A stretch of DNA of 64,000 bases from Utricularia gibba (Eukaryota; Streptophyta; Magnoliopsida; Lamiales; Lentibulariaceae): assembly GCA_002189035.1 (NCBI GenBank), contig CM007991.1, positions 1,612,001 through 1,676,000 of the forward strand, in the 5' to 3' direction. Positions 10,897-26,966 of the stretch are shown here, piece by piece (the first letter of the stretch is position 1; each line of letters begins with the position of its first letter). Position numbers and translations under genes: made by a program. The notes beneath the pieces are model-generated. The model was given only the letters and a program-made list of their open reading frames with translations. It searched no databases and was not told the DNA's origin.

Positions 10897-13800
10897 GGAT
10901 GACAAGTTCCAAAAGCCACTCTGACAAACAAGCAAGTTGACTACAATATTCTCCTCATACATACATCAGCCCCAAATCGCACCATATTTCCCAATCCCAT
11001 CATCAAATTATGAAGAGAGACGAATCAAAATCCTCCTCCATCAAATTTCATGGAATCCCAGATGATATATGGCGGTGTATCTTGACAATACCTCGCACAG
11101 ACACCTGGAGTACTCAAAAATCAAAACTTTTTTTCCCAATCACAATCAAATTTTACAAACGCGGTCGATCCCTCCCCTTCAGGTTCGTAGTCAAAACACA
11201 TCTGGATCCCCAAAACCGGGAAAGAAAGAAATCATCAATCACACAAACAAAAACCAACAGGGATCTCTTCCCACCAAAACAGATGACAATCAACGTATCC
11301 CCGAAATTCAGAGAAAACAGCATGCGAAGGAAGGAACACAGATTGGGAAACCAGGGCAACAAAGGATGGATGCATCAGGCGAATCCTTGCTTCCGTCCAC
11401 GATCCGCAAAGCACCCAATTTTTGTACGGCTAATGATTCTCTCCCCTCCCCTCCCCCCCCCCCCCCCCTGGAACAATTCTGGTGGAGGAGGACTAGCTAG
11501 GGCGTGCGGTGGCGTGGGCCCACTCGTTCGGAAAGTCAAGAGAGGAAACCAAGATCCGGTTAAGCGAAGCCCGGAAGAATTCAGATGTCGCCATCCGCGC
11601 GGAGCATCCGTATCCTTTCGGACACTACGGCGTCTATTATTCCTCTTCTTTTTTTTCAGGAAATTACATAAAGAATTGATGTATAAAAAATAGGAACGAC
11701 AGGTGGAAAATATATACTAATATCATAACCTTGGTTTATATATATTACAATATATACTTTACTTTATTAAATTTCATAATATAATTTTATAATATAAAAT
11801 AGTTTATAATCTCAAAATTGATTTCATGTTATATAATTTGAATCAAATATTCAAAATTCGATCTCACATTTAGTATTATTCTTCCAAAACCCATGGATGA
11901 GAACATGCATCATTTTTGTTAGAGCAAAACACTATGGACCACGACTGCATGCATCTGCCTAAAACATCGTTCATTTTATTAGAACAAAACAATATGATAT
12001 TAGAATCGGAAAGTGAAATATTAATTATATAATAAGCTATAGATTATTAATAATTAATTGAATATAATTTTTTATAATATAATTCATATTTTTTATATAC
12101 TTGAATTTCACGTCCCTTCATGTTTACTATAACTAGTTATTTTTGTTCGTCCTATTCATTAAAATTTTAATTTTAACAAGTTTCGCACCCCAAGACTCAT
12201 AATCACCCGTTAAAATTGAAGGAAAGAGGTCATCAGCGCTCTCACATTGCTATTAGACGGTATTGGAATCAAATCAGCTCATGGGTCGATTTAGTGCTTC
12301 ACGGCAAAGAGAAAGAACTCCTAATCGGAGAGTTGAAAAAAGGTGAAGAGAGGACGATATGGATCATCCATCCACCAACTGATCACACTCATTCACAGCC
12401 ACACAAGCATGCATAAAGCCACTTCTTTTTTTCTTACCCACAAGCAATGTAACGCACATCACGTTCCTGCTTTATCAAACCCACTCCATGGTTTTCATCC
12501 GAGCCTGTCTTCTTCTCCTTGTTTCTTGGTGAAGAAATTTGTGGAGTTCTACTTTAGGGAGTAATCACAATCCCAACTAGAAAGAAGCCCAATTTGGAGA
12601 AGAAGAAGAAAAGGAAGAATCAACAAGATCTGCAAAAACCAGAAACCGAAACACTAATGGACAGCATAGCAATCAGATTCCTCTTCCTCAAATTGCTCTT
12701 CTTCTGTCATTTACCCAACTCAACATTTTTTTCCATAGTTTTCAAGATTCGCGAGAAATGAATAACTTGGATAGTGGGTACTTTTTTATTTCAGAATGGA
12801 TCACAAAAGCCAAGTCCTTCTCAAAGTTCACATATTCTTATTCACCAAACAAACATAGCAGGAGAATATCCTTTGCTTCCTTTTTCCAATATCTCCTACG
12901 TGGCTATGAGTGTTTTTCCACATTGGACCTCGTTGTCTTCTTCTAGGCACCGTACGTCTAAAAATAAAACTACGTGTACTTTCATACTATATAAATAAAA
13001 AAAGGGAATCTCAAGTGATGAATGTGTATGTTCCAAGTTATTAAATCTTAAGTAGACATAATTTATAGCTCATAAAAATAATTAGTGGCTGATTAATCTC
13101 TTAAGGGTGGAGTCATTAGGTATTTATACTTTATTCAAGACGTCATTTGCCATACAGTGCCTCTTTAGGGAGTGTCACTCACGTTGGTGAATGCGCTGCG
13201 CCCTACCAAAAGTAGATTGCGTCATGCTTCTTTAGAAACCTAATTTTTAGATTATTGGAAATATCTAATAAATGATAATCAATTTCTCATCCATTTTTCA
13301 AAAAAATGGGAATTGGGAATAAAAATTAAATAAAGCTTACTTAAATATAAAATAAAGAGATGAAAAATTAATGAATTTGGTTTCTATTAAAAATTCGATT
13401 ATTTTTTGTATTTTAAGGCAAATAACTCAGGAAAGGATTAATGGCGCGACGATTAGGCAAGCGGTAGATACTGGTATATTCTTGGAAGTGGGAACGATAA
13501 AGGTGGTGGCTTTCGGCTCGAAAGACACACTGAATTGTCGTGAGCTTGGAGGAAGGAAGGGGACACTGGGCGTGTGAATTCTCTGTTTCTGAGTCAAGAC
13601 TTGCTTCAAAGTTCGCCTTTTTCAATGATCAAAAGTTGCTTGCGCGAGTAATGGATTGAAGTAAGCCATTTGGAGAGTGTCTCCTTGGCCTCTCTGAATT
13701 GCTGGTGTGGTAAATTCTTCACGAAATTCGTCTCTTCTGGCGGAAGGAAAAGTTCCCGGGCAGTGAGGGAATTCCAAGAGTGGTGCGGTTTAAATTACCT

Positions 13801-14849
13801 GTGATCACATGATGATTGGAAAGGGGATTTGCTGATGGTGATCGTGCGCTACGTTTCAGCCTTTTTCTATCGGTGTGAATCTCCATCTTTTACTTTGTTT
13901 TGCTTCTCATACTGTGCACTTGCATGGCGATTGCAGTTTTTAGGTTTCGTCGTTGTCTTAGATTGAATCTTCTTCGAAATATACGATCAAAAAGTTTTAT
14001 GATCGTATTGGGAACTACACGGAATCCAACTTGATGTAAAAATATCTAGATTCTTGAGCATGTGCCTCGATGTTGGTGTAATAGATATTGACTAAAATTC
14101 AGAATGTTTTGTGGAGGTCTGAATGAAATTATGGTAGTTTCGCTTTTAAGTTGGTTTTCCACTTGCATGATTTTCCAGTTTTATATGCATTTCTTTGCAG
14201 GTGAATACGTGGATTTATCATAGAAATGTCTCTGAACTTAGGTTTTCGAACTACTTCTTAGTACTTCAATGCTTCCTGGAGCTTTTATTTGCTGAAAGCT
14301 AAAGAAGTCTTGAATCTGGAGTAACTTTTCCTTTTTTCCCTACTAATTTTCTGACAATGCAAGTGATGCTGATTAATAAACTGGCTTCTATGTGAAAAAG
14401 TTGGGTATTAACTCTTACTTTTTTGCAGCTTATCGCTTAATTTCTTCATCTCCTTCTCCTATGTCTAGTGGAACGTTCATTCAACTTTTTGCTGACCGCA
14501 TTTTCAGGAAGTAATTCACATGCCCACTGGTAGGGAACAATGAGCTGCTGGCCTATCCCAAGCTTGTTTGAGTCTATGTCTATTGATAACATTGTGTTCA
14601 CGGCCACCATGGCAGATTAGAGTTTCCCTCTCCTGCCCAAAAAAAAAATACAGAGACGTCCATTGTTGAAAGAATTGCAGTCTTGCGAGATTATTCTCCT
14701 CATGCCACATTGATTTAAGGTCTGTCCTTCACAATAATGTGGTAATTATTATCAATCGGATTGAAGCAAGGTAGCCTATAACAAATTATAGTCAGTGTTA
14801 CGAAGAACAGCTCTGTTTTTTTTGTACACACTTGACATTACAGAATTCT
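10897..14849. other. Kinase 5' flank and long PHO2 upstream region
   Basis: Nearly 4 kb without a supported protein gene, lying between two divergent genes. It holds a C16 run (11453-11468), AT-rich DNA (11.7-12.2 kb) and a GNATATNC sequence (GAATATCC, 12864-12871) that matches the PHR1-binding P1BS consensus. PHO2 genes have a long leader with untranslated exons, so part of 13.4-14.8 kb is probably transcribed, but exon borders cannot be fixed from sequence alone. Plus-strand ORFs at 11010-11693 and 12216-13000 have no domain. A 34-codon ORF at 12657-12761 starts with a hydrophobic, signal-like segment. Confidence 0.5.
11453..11468. repeat. C16 homopolymer
   Basis: Sixteen consecutive C in the upstream region of the kinase gene, about 560 bp from its ATG. 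Second of the three long C runs. Confidence 0.9.
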
Positions 14850-14972
14850 GTCATACATGTTCTTCTCGGTGATTGTTGAGAAGGTTTTGATCTCCTTCCG
14901 CCCAAGATACTGAAAGTTCCTCCTTTTGGAAAAATCTATTCAGCATTACATTGTTGGACTTTCTTTAGATTC

Positions 14973-14993
14973 TTGGGCAAATCTCCTTTGGCA
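14973..14993 (+). promoter_or_regulatory. miR399 target site 1
   Basis: The 21-mer matches the complement of plant miR399 at 20 of 21 or more positions, depending on the family member; the core is GGGCAAATCTCCTTTGGCA. Pairing is perfect through the seed and cleavage region. The site lies 366 nt upstream of the PHO2 ATG. Known role: miR399, induced by phosphate starvation, directs cleavage of the PHO2 leader. Confidence 0.95.
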
Positions 14994-15021
14994 TTTTGAG
15001 TCTTCTGACTCTAACCCTGTA

Positions 15022-15042
15022 AAGGGCAAATCTCCTTTGGCA
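15022..15042 (+). promoter_or_regulatory. miR399 target site 2
   Basis: Same core, GGGCAAATCTCCTTTGGCA, exactly 49 nt downstream of site 1. The flanks are also repeated (CATTTTGAGTC versus CATTTTGGAGTC), so the two sites come from a local tandem duplication of about 40-49 bp. Confidence 0.95.
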
Positions 15043-15358
15043 TTTTGGAGTCCTGGAACTCCCGTATCCCTCTAGTGTGCGTATTCCCTTAGACAATTCA
15101 TCTCCATATTGGAAGATTTTTACAACAAGGAATACGAAAAAAGTACCACAATTGTTTCTACACCATCACTAGCAAGCTCTCCTTGCAGCTGATAATTTGA
15201 AATTATCATTATTAAGCGTGGAGCTCAAGCTCAGTTCTTACGGATACATCCATTATTCAGGTGATTGCCTACTGTGGATATAATCATGCATAGCTTATTT
15301 TGTAGTGAAACTGCAGATATCTCACCCCCAATATTTTTTTCCAGGAGGGATAAGCTTT

Positions 15359-18300
15359 ATGGATTCATTGTTAAAAAACGTTGACATTTCAAGTGAAAGC
15401 AGCAGCTCTGAAGATTTGGAGTATTTTGACTCTCTATATGGTGGACAAGCCTCTTCCATTATCTCTAGCCTTGAGGAAACCATCAAGAAAATTGACAACT
15501 TTCTCTTGTTTGAGAGGCAATTCTTCCATGGTGATATAGTTCGCTTGGCTTCAGACTCGAAGCAGCAATTAGGGAAGGTAGTCGATGTGGAAATGACTGT
15601 GAACCTGGAAACAGTTGATGGCTTCAAATTAGAGAATGTGAAGTCTAGAAATCTTCAGAGAATAAGGTCTTTTTCAGTTGATGACTATGTGGTTCTTGGA
15701 CCATGGTTTGGCAAAGTCGAAAAAATAACTGACCACCTAACAATCCGTTTTGATGATGGCACAAAGTGCCAACTGAGTGCAGATGGTAATGAGATGAACT
15801 TTGCTCTGTCCGCTGATGTAGTCGAAGATTCCATCTATCCTTTCTATCCTGGTCAAAGAATCCAGGTAGAGCCTCCATCTTTGGCAAAATTGACTCATTG
15901 GTTGTGTGGGCGGGGGAAGGATAAACAAACACATGGCACCATTGTGAACGTGGATGCTGGAGTTGCATGCGTAGAGTGGCTTTTCTGCGCCGCGATGAAT
16001 GTTGAAAAGGGGGGCTCTCCTCCAGCTATACAAGATCCAGGGAATTTAACTCTTCTCTCTGCATTTCCTCATGCAAGTTGGCAGCTTGGCGATTGGTGCA
16101 TGGTTCCAGTGGAGCAGAGCGTTCTGCACCCTTTTAGTTCTTCAGTGATGAGTAGAGATCAAAAAAGGTCAGAGATCTTGAATCAGAATGGGGATATTAG
16201 TTCTACTTTTCTACAAGTAGCTGTTATTACGGCGACAAAGAGAAAACTTGATATTCTATGGCAAGATGGGAGTCGATCACTTGGGTTGGACACGCATTTG
16301 CTGGTTCCTGTCAATGTTGTTGATCCTCATGATTTCTGGCCTCATGCAATTGTCTTGGAAAAAAGAACTTCGGATGGCTCTCAAGTTCTGAACTCAGAGA
16401 GATGGGGTATTGTCAAAAATGTCGACCCTAAAGAACGAACAACACAAGTAAAATGGTGCAAGCTGTCTCCGGGTGACGAAGAACACATTGAGACTGTCAG
16501 TTCTTACGAACTCATTGAGCATCCTGATTACTCATTTCGCCTTGGGGAAGAAGTTTGCAAGATGACTTCCTTAGACTTGGGAGAACCTGATGAATATCAT
16601 GTTGGTGATGGACAGTGTAATTTCGGCTCTGTTGCAGGATTTGAGAATGGATACTTCGAGGTGAAATGGGCTGACGGCAAAACAAGCAAGGTACCTATCA
16701 TTCATGATCTTTACTTATGTACTTCAGACGTGCATTGCTGACTTTCTTCCTTTTAAAGGTAGCACCATACGAAATCTCCAAGGTCAACAAATGCCAAGAA
16801 GCATCTGCATTGATGCTCAGTGATGAAAATGCTCATTCAGTGATCGAGGAACTTCCAAACCCACTCACCGATCTGAAGCTAAAGGTGAACTGTTTTTTTT
16901 TAATGATTTGTAGCAATAATGGGGGTTATTTATGCTTATGCTTGTACAGGATATCACAGACCATGACAGCGAGAACATTGGCAGCTTCAGTGTGAACTCA
17001 TTTTCCCACTTTGTGGGGTTTTATCAAATGTCACTTCAGGCATATTTGGTTCTCTCTACGCGTCTAACACAAAATCATGCAATGAGAGCACTTCAGAATG
17101 TAGAAACAACTGCAGTCAACTTCTCAAAGATGAACAAGTGGAACTTTGCAATTTAGATCTGTGCAGGGAAACTCTTGAAGCAGATGACTATGAGCCATAT
17201 CCACAGACTAGAGAAGTCAATTTGGCTGAGGATCAAAGAGATTTTAAGCTCTTTGATATGGTTAACAACTGCTCGGACCACCATTTTATCAAGGAATCTG
17301 GGATGGAAACGCAACCGCCACAGGTCAGAAAAGGAATCCCACCACTTTCTATAAATTGTCTAATTGGATTTTAGCCCAATTTTTTTTTTTTTTGCTTCAG
17401 ACGAAAAGAAGTTGGCTGAGGAATATTCATAAAGAATGGAGCATTCTGGAAAAAGATCTTCCTGGTGAGAACTCTCCCACATCTACTCCCTATAATGTAT
17501 TCCATCCTGTTAAAAAATTGTTGATCACAGATATTTTAGTGTTATCAAATGCCAAACTTGTTTTCTCGCTTTACTTTTTTTGATTGAAATGGTTATGTCT
17601 GATCAGAAAATATCTACGTGCGGGTCTATGAGGAGCGAATTGACTTACTGCGTGCTGCGATAGTGGGCACTGACGGAACTCCATATCATGATGGTCTGTT
17701 CTTTTTTGACATCTATCTTCCTCCACAATATCCCTATGAGCCACCAGTATGCCCCTTTTACCGATCACTGGGTTTTACTGTTTTTAACAGACACGTTTCA
17801 TGGAAGTGAACTCTCTACTTTTTCAGATGGTTCACTACAACTCAGGGGGGCTTCGAATAAATCCCAACCTCTATGAATCAGGAAACGTTTGTCTCAGTCT
17901 GCTGAATACATGGACAGGATCCCAAAGTGAAGTCTGGAATCCAGAGTCATCGACCATCCTCCAAGTCCTTCTTTCGCTCCAGGCTCTTGTACTCAATGAC
18001 AAGCCGTATTTCAACGAGGCTGGTTATGATTCCCAGATTGGGAAATCCGAGGGTGAGAACAACTCTGTTAGCTACAACGAAAATGCTTTTCTTGTCAACT
18101 GCAAATCAATGCTGTACATACTTCGCCAGCCTCCTCAGGTCATCCATCTTACTCAAAGAAATCCATAGGCTCCATTATCAGTACCACAGTCTGATATCCA
18201 TGTTTGCTGGTTTTGGAGCAGAACTTCGAAGACCTTGTGATGGATCACTTCAACAGACGGTGCAGGAAGTTCTTGCTGGCCTGTGAAGCCTACATGGGGG

Positions 18301-18476
18301 GTCTCCACTAGGCCACCCATTCCACTACCAGAATCCTGAACAAGGGAATCCAAGAGCAACCTCTACTGGATTCAAGATCATGCTCTCTAAGCTCCTCCCC
18401 CGTCTCATAGAAGCTTTCGCCCAAAAGGGCTTCATTTGCCAAGCTTCACTCAACGCGGGTACGTAACACGAGATTA
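15359..18476 (+). CDS. PHO2: PHO2 / UBC24 ubiquitin-conjugating enzyme, frame broken near the C-terminus
   Basis: Exons: 15359-16690, 16759-16884, 16970-17323, 17401-17464, 17607-17746, 17827-18138 and from 18222. The long N-terminal region is collinear with recalled Arabidopsis PHO2 (YGG, SSLEETI.KID, PHASWQLGDWC). The UBC fold starts near residue 607, with LPPQYPYEPP, HYNSGGL and the active-site Cys694 in SGNVCLSLLNTW. PHO2 is an E2 (possibly E2/E3) on internal membranes that sends PHO1 and PHT1 transporters for degradation when phosphate is sufficient. After AYM, frame is lost at the G6 run 18296-18301, giving a stop at 18309-18311 (805 aa). One more G restores a conserved tail (STGFKIMLSKLLPRLIEAF) to the TAA at 18474-18476, about 860 aa in total. 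An upstream in-frame ATG at 15305 falls in the leader intron. Confidence 0.95.
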
Positions 18477-19146
18477 TCTCTGTAACATATATATAGTTTG
18501 CTCTTGTCGCTGCCTGTGTAATAATATATGCCCGCTCTTGAAACTGATGGTGTGCGGCCAATGCTTGTGTTGTGTAATAAAGCCCTTGGGCACGTAACTT
18601 GCCAAGACCATGTTAAATATTTGTGGCTTGTCAGCCCTTCCACTTTGCTGTAATAGACTCAATATGACAATATCATGTTTGTCTATATCAAGAGCTTGTC
18701 GGATGTCGTGTGACAAATTGTACATTTAATTACGTAATTAGAACGAGAAAATAGTTAAGAAATTACGTGTTTTTTTAATTTCACATTTTCATTAATATAA
18801 ATAGAATAAATATATCCTTAATGTTTAAAAAAAGCATTTTTTTTTTTGCTTTTCGATTTTTCCGTTAATAATATTGAGAAAATAAAATTGATTAATATAT
18901 ATATATATATATTTTTATTGATATATATTTATATACGCTGCCCCGCGCCGTCTCGCAGGAGGGGCTTATAATTTAACGGAGACGACCCCCTCCTTGTTTC
19001 TCCAATTTCGCTTCGATCCCTTTTGGGCGGGGGCGATTTGTCTGGAAGGTTGAAGCTACTGAGGTCTCTGTTGTTTAACTGGAACTGAACGGAGAAAGAT
19101 TTGGGGCTCGAAATTGCTTACTGATTCTCCTAGGGAAACCGCGAGG
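18477..19146. other. PHO2 3' UTR and NRPB2 promoter
   Basis: No gene is seen. Contains a polyadenylation-type signal at 18576-18581, an AT-dinucleotide tract near 18895-18930 and a GC-richer leader from about 18940. A T-rich acceptor ending CTCCTAG near 19133 hints at a 5' UTR intron before the NRPB2 start. Confidence 0.5.
18576..18581 (+). terminator. Polyadenylation signal of PHO2
   Basis: AATAAA about 100 nt after the conserved-frame stop of PHO2, in a T/G-rich context. Confidence 0.5.
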
Positions 19147-24863
<5,717 letters not shown>

Positions 24864-25200
24864 GCCAAAACTCTGTACGATCACTTTACACTATTAGAAA
24901 GCATCTGCTCTACTGTACTACTTCTTACAATATGATGAGCATTTCTCTAACGCGTATGTTGTTTGAAATTTTGAGAATTTCTTCTGGTAATGTATTTCAA
25001 TTTCTAATGCATGCTACATTCATTCGCCAACTGCTCTAAAGCTGTTCCATATGTTATTACACAGACCAGACTGAGAAGGAGATGTATTCTCTTTGTCATA
25101 CACAGTATTTGTGCATGTGCGCACGTGTCTATATTACAAAAGGGATGATCCAGACGACGATTCTGGTTATGCCACTGCAGGGTCGAATTGGATGGACTGT
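24864..25200. other. Convergent 3' flanks of NRPB2 and the HMA-like gene
   Basis: AT-rich 3' UTR sequence shared by two genes that point at each other. No coding signal. Confidence 0.5.
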
Positions 25201-25494
25201 CTAATACATCGGTTGGTAGTAATAAGAATACGAGCGTGGAAGAAGATGGTGCTGCTGCGCGTCGAACTGGATTTCGTCTTTTGCCGGCCCGACAGAGATG
25301 ATATCCACGTGGCCGAGCTTCCGCAACTTCTCCACAACCTCCACCGGATCCATGTTTCCGACGATCGTCATCTTCTTGCTGCTGGTGTCAACGCCGATGG
25401 ACTCGACGCCTGAGATACCTGAAACTTTCTGCATCCCCTTCTGCTTCGTTTTCTCCGACGTGTAGTAGAACGTCAGTACAATCTTCTTCTTCAT
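25201..25494 (-). CDS. HMA-domain (HIPP-like) protein lacking the metal-binding CxxC
   Basis: Single exon, 97 residues. It is one heavy-metal-associated fold: KKIVLTF strand, helix, GVESIGVDTSSKKMTIVG, DPVEVVEKLRKLG, then DIISVGPAKDE, which matches plant HIPP/HPP proteins. The loop that normally holds CxxC reads TSEKTKQKG, so copper or zinc binding through that motif is not expected. There is no C-terminal CaaX isoprenylation box (it ends QPMY), so it is HIPP-like rather than a true HIPP. Several plant members without CxxC are stress- or pathogen-induced. A TATA box lies about 57 bp upstream of the ATG. Confidence 0.9.
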   Translation of the reverse strand: MKKKIVLTFYYTSEKTKQKGMQKVSGISGVESIGVDTSSKKMTIVGNMDPVEVVEKLRKLGHVDIISVGPAKDEIQFDAQQHHLLPRSYSYYYQPMY

Positions 25495-25550
25495 TTTCAG
25501 GAGGGGATTGTGGGCTCCTCCTTGTTATGCTTGTGTGTGTGTCTGTTTGG

Positions 25551-25558
25551 TTTTTATA
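25551..25558 (-). promoter_or_regulatory. TATA box of the HMA-like gene
   Basis: TATAAAAA on the minus strand, about 57 bp upstream of the ATG at 25494. Confidence 0.6.
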
Positions 25559-25905
25559 CATGGAATTTGCGACTGAGTTTGACGGCGATGCAGTGAAGAT
25601 TTCGTCCACGCGTGTGGCAACGCGTTTCCCTCTTGCGGAAGGCGTTTGTGTAGATGACGTCTAACGCGTTTTTTATGGGCCTATAATGGCCGCGTTCAGA
25701 AGCTCATTCCAATTTTATCTTGTTGGGCTTCAGCCCATAAAATAATGCTTCTTCTTGATACATCGGAGTGCCAAAAGCGGTCCACCGGGAATGCACCTCC
25801 GCCGGTTCACCGGAATCCTACCTACACCCACTCCAATAATGTACAACGCAGCAAAGTCACAAGTGCCTCCTCCTTTAGCTTCATCCTTATTGGGCAATGG
25901 ATTCG

Positions 25906-26836
25906 CTATCCGTCGCGGCACGGAGCCGGATTCGCGAGGAACGTCGGAACTTTGTTCCCCGGCATCACCACCGAAACCTCCGGTGCATCCTTCATACGAC
26001 AAGCCTGAACTCCAAACACCAAGCAAGAAAAAACGTCAACTTGTCTGCAGTGGAAAGTAGATCTCCCGGAATTAAATATTAGTCACAGGGGAAGGGATTG
26101 GTCGTTATCACAAGATGGAGGGACAACTAGGATTGAGTCATTGTTCCAAATAATTGGACCTCCTCACTTATCATCATGCACAATAATTGACATTGATAGA
26201 CAGTTACACAGGCTCACAGGCTGAGGCAATTCACCAACAAGATCCAACACATTATTGGATAGCACATCTCTAATGTCGGAAAGGATGGATTTTAATAACA
26301 ATAAGGTTCTGTTGATTGGTGGGGAATTGATACATGGGGTAGCTTATGTATTGGTCTTGAGGGGCCAAAACGCAGACACAAGAAAACCAGCAAACTCTCA
26401 TGATTTGACAGATTTCGTCATGAATGCAACCTGGTATTTTGTAATACTCTTCTCTATTACCATTTAATAGAAGTAGGGGCCATAACAAAACGAAAAGAAA
26501 AGAAAGGAACGAGCCCATCTGCATGTTTGTTCTTTGAATAGATTAATAAAAGTGATGAATGAAGAAATTGCTTACCTTGGGAGATGGGTGGCGGAGTTTT
26601 TGGTGGGAATTGGATGGGGCCTGGGACTCGAGGTCGTGGGCGGTGCGGCGGCGCCCCTCTGTCGCTCTGAGAAACTTCTCGAAGATGGCCATGGCGAGGA
26701 ACATGGAAATGAGGACGGCCGTGGCGACGAAGCCGAAGGATAGAGTGCTATCGAATTGCGCGGGGTGGCCTTCTTTCTCCGCGTACGAATACGACGGCGC
26801 CGCGGCAGGTGCCAGCGGCAGAATTAGGACTCGCAT
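25906..26836 (-). CDS. Small single-pass membrane protein, uncharacterised plant family
   Basis: Two exons on the minus strand, 26836-26576 and 26004-25906, giving 119 residues. One transmembrane helix (LSFGFVATAVLISMFLAMAIF) is followed by a basic stretch (EKFLRATEGRRR). Exon 2 carries the motif EVSVVMPGNKVPTFLANPAP, which I recall from small plant membrane proteins of unknown function. The intron donor is AAG|GTAAGC; the acceptor CAG before GCTTGTCGT keeps frame. The C-terminus after PAP is doubtful: it ends CRDG, but one extra base would give an alternative, longer basic tail. Other family members continue with a Pro/Trp motif there. Upstream in-frame codons to 26992 lie in the GA-rich leader and are unlikely to be translated. 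Confidence 0.7.
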
Positions 26837-26947
26837 GCCCCCAAAAGAAGGAAAAAAATATCGCCGGCGAAGAGTATAGAGAAAGGAGAAGAGAAAGAGA
26901 GAACTGAGCTTCGGTGCGCTGATCTTCGGTAGTTGAGCTTCGTTGTA

Positions 26948-26966
26948 CTCTCTCTCTCTCTCTCTC
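26948..26966. repeat. (CT)n / (GA)n microsatellite in the membrane-protein gene leader
   Basis: Nineteen nucleotides of alternating CT, read as GAGAGA on the coding strand of the minus-strand gene, about 110 bp upstream of its ATG. GAGA repeats are the known binding motif of BBR/BPC factors; one such factor is encoded 4 kb away. Confidence 0.85.

Larger units (their letters stand above)
14850..15358 (+). other. 3' part of the PHO2 leader with miR399 sites and a leader intron
   Basis: The stretch carries two miR399 sites and ends in a plausible 84-nt leader intron, 15261-15344. Its donor is CAG|GTGATT and its acceptor is a T-rich tract ending CCAG. That places the ATG at 15359 only 14 nt into the next exon, the arrangement known for PHO2, where the miRNA sites sit in an untranslated exon just upstream of the coding exon. 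Confidence 0.65.

Noticed and set aside
11010-11693. 227-codon plus-strand ORF upstream of the kinase gene
   Set aside because: It crosses the C16 run (read as poly-Pro), has no domain, and overlaps the 5' flank of a well-supported gene.
14888-15115. Further miR399-like sites in the PHO2 leader (near 14915 and 15100)
   Set aside because: Only six to eight scattered matches to the site core; too weak to call, unlike the two clear sites.
15305-15358. Upstream in-frame ATG extending PHO2 by 18 residues
   Set aside because: It lies inside a convincing leader intron (15261-15344), and the extra residues do not resemble PHO2.
16950-16969. Earlier acceptor for PHO2 exon 3 at 16949
   Set aside because: It leads to a stop at about 17153; the acceptor at 16969 gives the conserved frame through to the UBC domain.
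18302-18311. An 11-nt GT-AG interval that would skip the PHO2 stop
   Set aside because: Far below any plausible intron length; a missing G explains the frame change.
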